DNA of 44,775 bases, taken from a virus. The stretch lies in IMG/VR virus record IMGVR_UViG_3300023178_002274, positions 1-44,775 of that record; one strand, 5' to 3'. The first letter of the stretch is position 1; each line of letters opens with the position of its first letter. Made by a program: the position numbers and the translations under genes. This document shows, one piece after another, positions 34,231 to 42,755 of the stretch. A model generated the notes under the pieces. It was not told the DNA's origin and did not search any database. It saw nothing but the letters and a program-made list of their open reading frames with translations.

Positions 34231-35000
34231 TATGTTGTTGTATCCGTTGAAGCGGCTTCTGCACCAGGGAGAGGTACATCAGCACTTTCTGGTAAGGCCC
34301 AATTTCGTTTAATACTTCTTACGTATAAACCTTTGTCTGGTCTTGGATCATCCCACCAATAACCACTAACTTTCACGTTGTTTCCTTGATTTCCTCCGTG
34401 AACATTAATTTTTCCGTTACTAGCAATGCTGTCAGCAAATCCAATGTGGCCGCCATCCCTGTCTTTTGCTTTAAAAATTACAACATCATATTTTCTTATT
34501 TGAGAGTAATCTCCGCTACGCCATCCTGGTACTTCAGCACCCCAGTCGTACCATAACTGACTGCCCATTGTCTGCTTACTTTCAATTCCTGCTTCTTCTA
34601 AAGCCCAACTTACAAATGCACTACACCAGTATTGAGGGGGACCACAATTATCACATGTATATGATTGCCTAGCGACTTCATAACATTGTAGAATTCTTGG
34701 GTTTCCCGGATTTCCTTTTTCTGTCCAATCTTGCGTTAGCGTATTTTGTAGTATTGCAACAAGTCTTTCATAGCCTGGATTTTGTGGTACAGGTCCTGGA
34801 TCAATATCCGGATATGTGTTAGATGGCCTTGAGTTGCTTGTATACCCGTTACCAGCAATAGCAGGATTAGAAGGATAGTCTCCTTCTAAGTCATAATAAT
34901 CTAAACGTCCTATATCAGGATTTTGTCTAAAAAATTCTTCTGCTTGATTCAGTGATTGTGGGCTAGTTGCAATTGGTGATGGAATGAATACTTGTCCCAT
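34230..35000 (-). CDS. CHAP-like cell-wall hydrolase in the tail operon
   Basis: Residues about 75-235 match the CHAP/NlpC-type amidase family (the TIGR02594 group by its HGGNQGNNV signature). The catalytic Cys is Cys126 in YWCSAFVSWAL, the His is His185 in DGGHIGFAD, and VHGGNQGNNVKVSGYW lies near residue 200. The first 70 residues are Pro/Asn-rich and could be a tether to the baseplate. There is no signal peptide, and the position between gp5 and the PAAR gene points to a virion-carried enzyme that opens the cell wall during infection rather than a lysis endolysin; either could be right. No overlap with gp5, and GGAG precedes the ATG. Confidence 0.85.
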   Translation of the reverse strand: MGQVFIPSPIATSPQSLNQAEEFFRQNPDIGRLDYYDLEGDYPSNPAIAGNGYTSNSRPSNTYPDIDPGPVPQNPGYERLVAILQNTLTQDWTEKGNPGNPRILQCYEVARQSYTCDNCGPPQYWCSAFVSWALEEAGIESKQTMGSQLWYDWGAEVPGWRSGDYSQIRKYDVVIFKAKDRDGGHIGFADSIASNGKINVHGGNQGNNVKVSGYWWDDPRPDKGLYVRSIKRNWALPESADVPLPGAEAASTDTTT

Positions 35001-35002
35001 TT

Positions 35003-37591
35003 TTAATCTCCGCTTCCGTCGTCTGGTCTACTAGTTGGCTCCGGGTCTGGTTCTCTAATCCAGTCTGGATCAAACTCGCCGTTGGGTAATTTTTTAGCTT
35101 CAAAGAAGCCTAAGTCTTTTGATCTTGAAAGATTATAACCTGTATCTGTTCCAGCAATAGCAAATCTCATATTACCCAAAACATCAGGTTTACCAAAGTC
35201 TTTATATCTATCTTTAAGATAAGCGGCAGCAACTGAACAACTTGCATCTACATCTGTTAACAAAATAGTTGGATCATCGATAATTTTAACACCCTGTGGA
35301 TTAAATTCAGGATCGTCTCTATCTTCATTAACAAGACCTTCATCTATAAGTCCTGCATCTTTACCATACTTTTGGTGGTTTCCTCTTCCAGTTAATTGGA
35401 TTAATCCTCGACCAACAAATTTAGCACCTTCGCCTGTGAAAATGTTTCCTAGATCTCTTCCTGTAGGACCGTGTGGACCGTACACTAGTTCAAAGAATGT
35501 ATTGTAATCTTGTTTAGCAGATTCTATTTCTGCATCGCTGACGTCTCTTGCTTGCCTAAAGATATCTCTAATTCTTGATACCGAAGTTCCTCCATAACCT
35601 CTTTCCTGTGTAAGGGTTAATCCGCTTTCGCTTTCTGCACAAGCAATAGCCGCATATATTTGTTCTTCGTTAAATCCTGCAATACTTCTTAGTTTACTTG
35701 CAAAAATTCTACTGAATGCTTGTTTTTCTAATCTTACTGGTTCTGTATCTGGCGGAATATCTGCTACAAAATCACCAACTCCAGACCCACTAAATGATCT
35801 GCTTCCGGTTCCATCGTTAAGGCTGTTAGGTTGCATGCCAGAACGAACTGCCATCCCTGCTGGGCCTCTAGCAAATGTGTCAGGAGTGCTAGGAGCAAAT
35901 ACGTCTGTGCTGGGACCGCCTGCTCTGGTTTTATCTGGTGTAAATTTAGTTGGATCTAAGTTTTCATGACTGGGCCAAGGCTCGTGTCTTGGAATTCGTT
36001 GTGGTGCTAATGCCGCGTCAGGAGGTGTAGGAACCGAAGGACTTGGTGCTGCCGGTAACGAAGCATCAGTCGGTAGTGGAGGTTCTGCCCCTTGAATATC
36101 AATGTTAGCATCAGACTTCATAATAATATCACCTGTTGCTTTTACACCAAACACATTTCCAGATTGTATCTTAGTTGCTAATCCGCTTTTAACATGTAGT
36201 TCAGCGTCTGCCTTAATTTTAGTTGTGCCTAAACTCCAGGACTCAATATTGCCGTCACTTGTAGTTTTTACGCTGTTATGACCTTCTAGTCCAAGATTGC
36301 TAACACTACCAATGCTCATGTCATTACCACTTACAAGTGTGCCTTTTTCGCTAATAGTTAAACTACCGTTTGCACCTGCATACAAAGAAAAGTCTGCACC
36401 TGCTGTAATATCAAAATTATCGCCAGTGTTTACAGCAAAAGTTGTCCCTGCTGTAAAACTGTGTTTATCTGCAGATGAACTACGCAACTCTTGCGAAACC
36501 ATATTAATGTTTTGTCCAGCATTTAAATTAATATCTCTGTTTGCATGAAAGTTAAAATCTTGATCGCTGTGAATGCTTACGCTATCTTGTGCAAAAATAT
36601 CAATTTTACCATTGCTTGACAACTCTATCCAAGCAGTTCCTCTGCCATTAGCAATATAAATTAAATCTTCTGTATTGTGCATCAAAATTTGATGCCCTGT
36701 TCTTGTTCTAATGCGTGTTAGCTCGTTTGCAGGAAGTGTTGGATCGCCTCCTTCTTCTCCAGCTTCTATGTTTACGTACTCTTGAGGACTATTGCTTGCT
36801 TTACCTTTTCTAAGCAACCTTGAGTCGCCATCATCCATAACAAAACTAGATCCGCCTAGCCTGCTTCTAAACTGTTCAATAGCATCTGTAGAAGGACCGT
36901 AAGATCCTCGCGGAGCACCAGGGCGTTTATCTAACGGGCCCGGAGTTGAAATACCAAATACTGCACTTGGAACTTCACGTCTTGCACTTGAAGTTGTAAT
37001 GCCTCTAATTTCATCTTCTACTAGTCCTTGCTCTTGTAACTGATTTACTCTATCAAGATCTATAGGCTTTGGAAAATTTGTGGGTTGAGCAGATCCTGTA
37101 AATTCGATTGTCTTATTATATTCACCAACTGGAAGTTTTTTACCTTGATATTGTATAGGCGTATTTTCTTCAAGGGTCGATGTAGCCGCATTGCCAGGAA
37201 CCATAAAATTCATGTATTCATCTTGTACACATCCAATCCAATAACACATATTAGATTGGCCTTCAACAAAGATAACCATTACTGTAGTTCCAGGATCAGG
37301 CGGAACTGCCCACATGCCGTAACTTTGTTGTGTGTATCTAAAGCTAGGGTTTGCATTATTACTCTCAACACTCGTAACACCATAAAAAGGACTTAGATAT
37401 CTTGCAGTAATTGTTTGACCTTCTTCTCCTTGATTCGGAGATGTACGTGTTCTTGGCATTAATTGTACTTTTAAATCACCAGAATATTTTGGATCAATAT
37501 GACTTATTACTTTTGCTAAAAAAGGTCCTGCACTTGTTCTTGATAATGCTGTATCAACTTGGTTTTGCGGTGTTCGTTTATCAATTGCCAT
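35003..37591 (-). CDS. gp5: Baseplate hub spike gp5 with C-terminal GH19 lytic domain
   Basis: Residues about 20-130 form the OB-fold typical of gp5 and VgrG (FLAKVISHIDPKYSGDLKVQ, WAVPPDPGTTVMVIF). Residues about 290-497 are repetitive alternating strands (INLNAGQNINM, FDITAGADFSL), the triple-stranded beta-helix needle. A Pro-rich linker follows (about 499-560). Residues about 610-835 are a glycoside hydrolase 19-type (chitinase-like lysozyme) domain with FVGRGLIQLTGRGNHQKYG and an AESESG segment near 650. In T4 gp5 (575 residues) the lysozyme is a different fold and lies between the OB domain and the helix, so this arrangement is distinct. TAATG joins it to the hub-like gene upstream. It should puncture and digest the cell wall. 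Confidence 0.92.
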   Translation of the reverse strand: MAIDKRTPQNQVDTALSRTSAGPFLAKVISHIDPKYSGDLKVQLMPRTRTSPNQGEEGQTITARYLSPFYGVTSVESNNANPSFRYTQQSYGMWAVPPDPGTTVMVIFVEGQSNMCYWIGCVQDEYMNFMVPGNAATSTLEENTPIQYQGKKLPVGEYNKTIEFTGSAQPTNFPKPIDLDRVNQLQEQGLVEDEIRGITTSSARREVPSAVFGISTPGPLDKRPGAPRGSYGPSTDAIEQFRSRLGGSSFVMDDGDSRLLRKGKASNSPQEYVNIEAGEEGGDPTLPANELTRIRTRTGHQILMHNTEDLIYIANGRGTAWIELSSNGKIDIFAQDSVSIHSDQDFNFHANRDINLNAGQNINMVSQELRSSSADKHSFTAGTTFAVNTGDNFDITAGADFSLYAGANGSLTISEKGTLVSGNDMSIGSVSNLGLEGHNSVKTTSDGNIESWSLGTTKIKADAELHVKSGLATKIQSGNVFGVKATGDIIMKSDANIDIQGAEPPLPTDASLPAAPSPSVPTPPDAALAPQRIPRHEPWPSHENLDPTKFTPDKTRAGGPSTDVFAPSTPDTFARGPAGMAVRSGMQPNSLNDGTGSRSFSGSGVGDFVADIPPDTEPVRLEKQAFSRIFASKLRSIAGFNEEQIYAAIACAESESGLTLTQERGYGGTSVSRIRDIFRQARDVSDAEIESAKQDYNTFFELVYGPHGPTGRDLGNIFTGEGAKFVGRGLIQLTGRGNHQKYGKDAGLIDEGLVNEDRDDPEFNPQGVKIIDDPTILLTDVDASCSVAAAYLKDRYKDFGKPDVLGNMRFAIAGTDTGYNLSRSKDLGFFEAKKLPNGEFDPDWIREPDPEPTSRPDDGSGD

Positions 37592-40500
37592 TAAGAAACT
37601 CCTCCAGCAATATTAGGGTCTATTCTATTAGGGTCTGCTATAATAGGAGTAGTAGTTCCCGGAGGATCAACCGGTGTTCCTCCTAATTCGCCCTGCGGAT
37701 CAGTGCCGGATCCGTTATTGTTACCAGGGCCGTTTGGTTCAGGGCCGCCAGTTGCACCAGTTATTCCTGCTTCATCATAGGTGCCAGATGTTTGTACTGC
37801 TAGATCTGTTGCCCTAGTATTATTTGTTATTCTATTAGATTCTTCTTCCCAAATTGTATACATTTCATTATAGCCGTTACTTTGAAGCCAATTTCGTACT
37901 GCATTAGTTCCGCCGAATCGAGCCGCTTGGTTATTCAATCTTTCCACTATCCAATAGTTCATATCTTCTGTTATTGTACCTTCTTGTACGCCTGTATTAT
38001 AAGCATCTTGAAGTTCTAAGAATTCAGCTTCGATTGCATCATTGTCTGCAAACATACTAATATTAGTAGAAGGAGTTAAAGTTTGTCTAGGTCTTCTAAG
38101 TAATTTTAGATCTTGGGTAAACGCACCTCTACTAAAATTACTTGTTACTTCATTAACCTGGTACAACCCACTAAAATCTTTAACGTCAGAAAAGTCGCTC
38201 GCAAAAGTCATTAAACCATCACCAGGATCATAGTCAATAGGAGTCCTAAAGTTAAACAATATATCAACTTGGCCGCTTTCATAGTCCATTGTAAGATCTT
38301 CAGTCATGTTCATATAAGGCGTACTTCTTGCATGATAGTTTCCCATTCCGCTATCCATTAAGTAATAAGGATCTCCTAAAATTTTAATATCCATATCAAC
38401 CAAGTCAACATCAGAATTAATTAAGTTATCCTGGAAGGTTCTAGCTAGAATTAATTTATCATTTTCAGTCATTGCACCGCCAACAAGATTTGGAAGAGAT
38501 CTAGAACCATCTGGCCTTGTTTGAGTCATTGATCCAAAAGTGTTATCTGGATTGGATACACTTTGCGTAATGTTGTCTGATGCTCCGGCTTCATTAGTTG
38601 TTCCTTCACTTTGTTGTGTTCTTGAATTGGTTCCAAAGTCAGGTTCTAAATTGTTAAAAAATTGATTATTAAAATTAATCTGAAAATCTAATACGTCTAT
38701 GTTTTCGCCTGTGTAAATGTAATTGTATTTTCTAGCCGCTTGTTCACGTAACTTATTATAGCTTCTATGACCCCTTGACGGAGAACTAAAAACACTTTCG
38801 TGAACCATATAAGGAAGAACTCTATAAACATAAACCCGTGGCGGACGGCCGAACTGCATCTCATGACGTTCGTTTGAAATATTATAAACCATTGCATCTA
38901 TTCTAAACCACTGAATCATGCCATTTTCATCTGGTTTATTTTTATTTGTGTTAGAATTTTCACCGTATTCTGTAAGCAATACTAATTCTTCTAAAATTCG
39001 TTGTATTGGTGTGCCAGCACGGAATGTTATGGTGCGTTTTGTGGGGTCAAGTGTTAACCCATCTCTGCTATACAGTCCTGTTTCTGAATCATAATTTAGA
39101 AGATTTTGCCCCCAAGGAAGATTGCCTCCAGCAAGGGCATCTGTAATAGCCAATGGTGAATTTCCAATATCATTTACATTTAAATCATTTTCGTTAAATC
39201 TTTTAATATCTTCAGAAATGTTGCTTCTTAGGAATGTAAATCCTCGTTGATTTTGTAGATACTGATAAAATGCAGTTTCACTTTCAACAAATTGTCCAGT
39301 AAGTAATGATTCTTTTGCCGCTTCGGTATCAACTTGTCTCCTTACAAATGAAGGCTGAGCACCAGTGCCTACTTCGTCGTAGCCAGCTGATGATGCAACT
39401 GTAAATGTTGCTCCGTTGCTAGTATCTGAGCTAGTAAACTGCATACGAGCACTTGACGGATCTTTAGGAGTGATAAAAATATAATCGTCTACTTGAGGAC
39501 TATCACGACCAGTAACACCTTTTAATAGGTGTGTATTCAAAACTGATGCTAAACTTTGAACACCAGTTTGTACTATTTCATTAAATGTTTGTCCAGTAAT
39601 TGTAACGTCTGTAGGTAGTGCTTGAACACTATCTCTAAAGGCATTATTGTGATACGGAGTACCTATTACTTTATACGTGCTTCCTCCTGCTTGAACATTA
39701 AATTCACCAAAGCTCCAAGTAAAAGGTATAATTCTAGTCATTTCAGGCAAACGGACCGATTTACCAGTGTGGTCCCATCCTGTAAATTCTATCATAATAT
39801 AAAATGGTGCTTCTATATAATTCCTATGTCCTGCTTCATAAGATGCTATTTGTAATGCTTGTAAAAAAGTACCCATACTATAGGGTTCCATAACTGTAAA
39901 TTCTATATGTGTAGCATTTGTAGATCTTGTACGAGGATTTGCACCAATTAAAGAGTGTATCTGTAAATCATCCATAAAGAATTCAGTTTTTGCTCCACCA
40001 GTTTCAAAACCTGTAGTAGTTTTTGATTTTCCTGCTCCGCCCGTAGTTCTTAAAATAACGTTACGTGCTCCAACACTTCTGTATGTTGCGTCAGGCCTGT
40101 TTAACTCGTCATTAGACAAACAACCCATTGTAAAAATGTAATTAAAATGAGTATATCCATTTAAAGGATTTTTTTGCTTTGTCATTTCAGAAGCTATTGC
40201 TCCTAAGTCTTCTCTTCGAGCGGAACCTAAATCAAATCCTGGGAACATTTGTCCTAAATTTAGATTTCCAGCAAGTTCATCAAAGACTCCTTGTATTCCT
40301 TTAGTGATATCTCCAGTTAGTGCAGAACCTACAGCGGCGACTGCATCTCCTACTTGTTCTTTAATATCATTTAAAATATCAATATTATTAGAGGCTAAAG
40401 AAGTTCCTTGCAGTGCTTCTTGCACTTCTAAAAATTGTGCTTGGGCTTGTTCTGCAAACTGCGGAAGTTCATCACGCAAATCCGAAGCCGCTTGGGATAA

Positions 40501-40635
40501 CGATCCCGACATGTCAGATAAAGCACCATCAAGCGATGCTGAGCCTTGTCTGATTAGTCCATCTGCTGTCCTAACTGCTTCTGAAACGTTTTCTTCTAGT
40601 TGGTTAGCTAGTTGCTGAGGAGATAAATTTCTCAT
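37591..40635 (-). CDS. Large baseplate hub-like protein (1014 aa)
   Basis: I chose ATG at 40633-40635 because AGGAGG lies five bases before it; a longer frame back to 40710 would overlap gp53 and lacks such a site. Residues 1-130 are a helical, Ala/Gln-rich segment. Residues about 240-330 (HIEFTVMEPYSMGTFLQALQIA) and the end (GLYQVNEVTSNFSRG, about 822-838, then TQDLKLLRRP) resemble strands of tail hub proteins such as T4 gp27, which caps gp5. Its position directly before gp5 fits the gp27 partner role, but 1014 residues is far longer than T4 gp27 (391). The C-terminal 60 residues are Gly/Pro/Asn-rich. Hub identity is inferred, not proven. Confidence 0.8.
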   Translation of the reverse strand: MRNLSPQQLANQLEENVSEAVRTADGLIRQGSASLDGALSDMSGSLSQAASDLRDELPQFAEQAQAQFLEVQEALQGTSLASNNIDILNDIKEQVGDAVAAVGSALTGDITKGIQGVFDELAGNLNLGQMFPGFDLGSARREDLGAIASEMTKQKNPLNGYTHFNYIFTMGCLSNDELNRPDATYRSVGARNVILRTTGGAGKSKTTTGFETGGAKTEFFMDDLQIHSLIGANPRTRSTNATHIEFTVMEPYSMGTFLQALQIASYEAGHRNYIEAPFYIMIEFTGWDHTGKSVRLPEMTRIIPFTWSFGEFNVQAGGSTYKVIGTPYHNNAFRDSVQALPTDVTITGQTFNEIVQTGVQSLASVLNTHLLKGVTGRDSPQVDDYIFITPKDPSSARMQFTSSDTSNGATFTVASSAGYDEVGTGAQPSFVRRQVDTEAAKESLLTGQFVESETAFYQYLQNQRGFTFLRSNISEDIKRFNENDLNVNDIGNSPLAITDALAGGNLPWGQNLLNYDSETGLYSRDGLTLDPTKRTITFRAGTPIQRILEELVLLTEYGENSNTNKNKPDENGMIQWFRIDAMVYNISNERHEMQFGRPPRVYVYRVLPYMVHESVFSSPSRGHRSYNKLREQAARKYNYIYTGENIDVLDFQINFNNQFFNNLEPDFGTNSRTQQSEGTTNEAGASDNITQSVSNPDNTFGSMTQTRPDGSRSLPNLVGGAMTENDKLILARTFQDNLINSDVDLVDMDIKILGDPYYLMDSGMGNYHARSTPYMNMTEDLTMDYESGQVDILFNFRTPIDYDPGDGLMTFASDFSDVKDFSGLYQVNEVTSNFSRGAFTQDLKLLRRPRQTLTPSTNISMFADNDAIEAEFLELQDAYNTGVQEGTITEDMNYWIVERLNNQAARFGGTNAVRNWLQSNGYNEMYTIWEEESNRITNNTRATDLAVQTSGTYDEAGITGATGGPEPNGPGNNNGSGTDPQGELGGTPVDPPGTTTPIIADPNRIDPNIAGGVS

Positions 40636-40636
40636 A

Positions 40637-40936
40637 CTAGCCTCCTTGTAATGCTTGCTTGATTCTTTTTCCTTGTGGCAAATAAATCTTTGTGCCCGCA
40701 ACAAAATCATATATAGGATCGCCTAATACATTCATGTTGCGTTGAATGAATACCCACCATAATTTTGAATCTTGGTATAAGTCGTATGCTAAAAGGTCGG
40801 GTCTGTTTTCATATTGAGGTTCTATTTCGTACAAGATATCATCTGCTTCTGCAGGTACAGGTCGAATATCAAGACGATCGAGATAAAATCCACGATTTTT
40901 TGTTTTATAGTATGGACTACTTGCTCCGTACGCCAT
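40637..40936 (-). CDS. gp53: Baseplate wedge protein gp53
   Basis: A 99-residue protein with the conserved gp53 pattern: a N-terminal strand (KNRGFYLDRLDIRPV), a DLLAYDLYQDSKLWWVFIQRN helix that binds gp6 and gp25, and a C-terminal LysM-like strand (AGTKIYLPQGKRI). T4 gp53 is 196 residues, so this is a minimal version. Its start shares a base with the stop of the gp48-like gene (TAATG) and its stop lies within the Shine-Dalgarno spacer of the next gene. Gene order matches other T4-like baseplate clusters. Confidence 0.88.
   Translation of the reverse strand: MAYGASSPYYKTKNRGFYLDRLDIRPVPAEADDILYEIEPQYENRPDLLAYDLYQDSKLWWVFIQRNMNVLGDPIYDFVAGTKIYLPQGKRIKQALQGG
40641..40646 (-). promoter_or_regulatory. 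Ribosome binding site AGGAGG deciding the hub-protein start
   Basis: The minus strand reads AGGAGG, exactly complementary to the 16S rRNA tail, five bases before the ATG at 40635. The intervening bases contain the TAG stop of gp53. It supports starting the hub-like protein here rather than 25 codons earlier. Confidence 0.8.
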
Positions 40937-41829
40937 TAAATATAACCTCTTCCGTTAAGAATTAAATCACCATTAACAAAATCATTCATGTTAAATGCTT
41001 CTTGTTGTGATCTACTATAAATTGGAACACAAGTAACTGCAAACTGACTTTCTACTGGGGCATATGCTACTCCGCCGCCTGTTTCAACTCCACCGTTAAT
41101 ATTAGGTGATCCTAATCCTGTTGCAATGTAGTCAACTTCAGCACCCATATCAAGCGAGAATGTTTGTATAATTACCGGAACAGACTTAAACACATAGTCA
41201 CCATATCCATTTAATCTAACAACCGGTGGCGGATTACCTTGGTTTTCACTGCCTTGTCCGTAATACATTTTTGTTACACTTCTTAAGTAGTGTAAACATG
41301 CTACCCAATATCTTGCTTCGAGTGCGTTCTGCACATGGAAATTGCCGGTAAGCATAATACTGTCAACTTTGCTTCCTTCGTAGCTGAAAAAAGGATAATT
41401 AGTATGTACAGGTTGCATCGCATTGTAATCAGCACTATGTTGAAAGACAACAGATGGTGTATAAGGAAAAGTAAAACCGCCTGTAGTAACTAAGGGAGCC
41501 AGTAAAGGACTTGATTCATACAGCATATCGTTTGGTAAACTAAGTTTTACACGCCAGTCAAAGCCGCTAGATTTAGCAAACTGTGCCGAAGATGTGTCAA
41601 TTGCTGAAAAGGGATTTGCACCCCTTGAAATATTTTTTGAACGTATTTTAGATAGGAAACCTTGAGCACCGCCAATGAAGTCGCCAATGCCACTACCGCC
41701 TGCAAAATCACTAACTGCATCGAATGCATCGTTAATTCCGCCGAATGCACTAGTAACATCTCGTTGGACATTGCTGGCAATGTTTTCTACATCACTTGCT
41801 ACGTTTTTGAAAAATGCACCTATACTCAT
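40936..41829 (-). CDS. Tail-tube cap/junction protein, gp48/gp54-like
   Basis: The 297-residue protein has a helical N-terminus (residues 1-60) followed by a tail-tube-like beta domain: TTGGFTFPYTPSVVFQHSADY, then EARYWVACLHYLRSVTKMYYG and a VIIQTFSLDMGAEVDYIATG stretch. This pattern resembles proteins that cap the baseplate and start the tail tube (T4 gp48 and gp54). Its position before gp53 favours gp48, but the sequence alone does not let me choose. It is the first gene of the minus-strand virion block, with AAGGAG close to its ATG and a late-type motif 18 bases upstream. Confidence 0.72.
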   Translation of the reverse strand: MSIGAFFKNVASDVENIASNVQRDVTSAFGGINDAFDAVSDFAGGSGIGDFIGGAQGFLSKIRSKNISRGANPFSAIDTSSAQFAKSSGFDWRVKLSLPNDMLYESSPLLAPLVTTGGFTFPYTPSVVFQHSADYNAMQPVHTNYPFFSYEGSKVDSIMLTGNFHVQNALEARYWVACLHYLRSVTKMYYGQGSENQGNPPPVVRLNGYGDYVFKSVPVIIQTFSLDMGAEVDYIATGLGSPNINGGVETGGGVAYAPVESQFAVTCVPIYSRSQQEAFNMNDFVNGDLILNGRGYI

Positions 41830-41846
41830 AGTCTCTCCTTATACAT

Positions 41847-41854
41847 TATTTAGT
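41847..41854 (-). promoter_or_regulatory. Probable late promoter (ACTAAATA) of the baseplate block
   Basis: The minus strand reads ACTAAATA, 6 of 8 bases of TATAAATA, 17 bases before the ATG at 41829. It is weaker than the other late motifs, but it lies at the right distance ahead of the first gene of the virion block and no sigma-70 promoter is visible on this strand. Its last base is the first base of the TTGACA box of the divergent gp55 promoter. Confidence 0.45.
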
Positions 41855-41882
41855 TGACAAAGTTATCTACATAGTTTATAAT
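41854..41882 (+). promoter_or_regulatory. Consensus sigma-70 promoter of gp55
   Basis: The -35 box TTGACA (41854-41859) and the -10 box TATAAT (41877-41882) are separated by 17 bases, a 12 of 12 consensus match. Transcription would start near 41889, which coincides with an ATG; translation therefore more likely begins at the TTG at 41910 behind GGAG (41898-41901). It is the only promoter visible for gp55. Confidence 0.9.
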
Positions 41883-41909
41883 AGAACTATGTTAACCGGA
41901 GAATATAAT

Positions 41910-42755
41910 TTGAAAAGAGTAAACTACTTAAACAACAGAGATATACTAAAGCAGATACACAAATCAAAAAACACATTTTGTAGTTATGTTGATCCTGAGT
42001 ATAATCAATACGACATTATCTTAGACGATGTTGAAAAAATTAACATTCGTACTATTGCAGAAGCAAAAAGAAACAAAGCAAAGCGTCTTAGTACCGCAGA
42101 CTACGAAGCACGTAAAGAAGCAGGCGAAAAAGTAAAACAAGCAGATTGTGCCATTCCTTATACAAAGATTACAAAAGAAGAACTAATCTTTCGTGTAATG
42201 ACATTTGATCACATTCCAGACGAACCAGGCAGAAAGAAAACACCAAAGACAGTAGCAGACACTAAAGTAAAACTAAATTTTCCTCCATTTCAACATTTTA
42301 AATTCAACGACGAAGGCGAACTTATCTGCGTAGGTAAAAGTCACTGGGAAGGTGGCATGGAGAACGGAAGTTTTAATAAAAAACACGGAAAGGCTACAAA
42401 CGAACTTGCTCGTATGTGGATGAAACTTTGTGATCGTTATGCTACCCGAGGCAACGTTCGTGGTTACACCTACAACGACGAAATGCGTGGACAGGCTATT
42501 TTACAACTTGCACAAATTGGTTTACAATTTGACGAGTCTAAAAGTCAAAACCCATTTGCATATTACACAGCGGCGGTTACAAATAGTTTTGTAAGAGTCA
42601 TTAATATTGAAAAACGCAATCAAAACATTAGAGACGATATCCTTGAAATGAACGACATGAATCCTAGTTATACAAGACAAGCACAAGGCGAGTGGGAAGC
42701 CAGTGTAAAACGCAACGAAGAAGCTAAGATGAGTGTTTGGAAAGAAAAAGGTTGA
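41910..42755 (+). CDS. gp55: Late transcription sigma factor gp55
   Basis: The product, 281 residues, matches T4 gp55 (185 residues): the start KRVNYLNNRDILKQI aligns with the T4 YVNNKELLQAI region, and residues about 185-235 (YNDEMRGQAILQLAQIGLQF, NPFAYYTAAVTNSFVRVI) align with the sigma region 2 core. It directs RNA polymerase to TATAAATA late promoters. About 100 residues in between (including TFDHIPDEPGRKK and LNFPPFQHFKF) have no match in T4. The C-terminus lacks the hydrophobic SLDFLYE-type clamp-binding tail of T4. I chose TTG at 41910 (GGAG eight bases before) because the ATG at 41889 falls at the expected transcription start. Confidence 0.87.
   Translation: MKRVNYLNNRDILKQIHKSKNTFCSYVDPEYNQYDIILDDVEKINIRTIAEAKRNKAKRLSTADYEARKEAGEKVKQADCAIPYTKITKEELIFRVMTFDHIPDEPGRKKTPKTVADTKVKLNFPPFQHFKFNDEGELICVGKSHWEGGMENGSFNKKHGKATNELARMWMKLCDRYATRGNVRGYTYNDEMRGQAILQLAQIGLQFDESKSQNPFAYYTAAVTNSFVRVINIEKRNQNIRDDILEMNDMNPSYTRQAQGEWEASVKRNEEAKMSVWKEKG

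Noticed and set aside
40636-40710. 25-codon N-terminal extension of the hub-like protein
   Set aside because: It would overlap gp53 by over 70 bases and has no ribosome binding site, whereas AGGAGG precedes the ATG at 40635.
41662-41857. Short plus-strand frames opposite the gp48-like gene
   Set aside because: They are antisense to a well supported gene and end at the intergenic promoter region; nothing supports their expression.
41889-41909. ATG start for gp55 seven codons upstream
   Set aside because: It coincides with the expected transcription start of the consensus promoter, leaving no leader; the TTG at 41910 has a well-placed GGAG.
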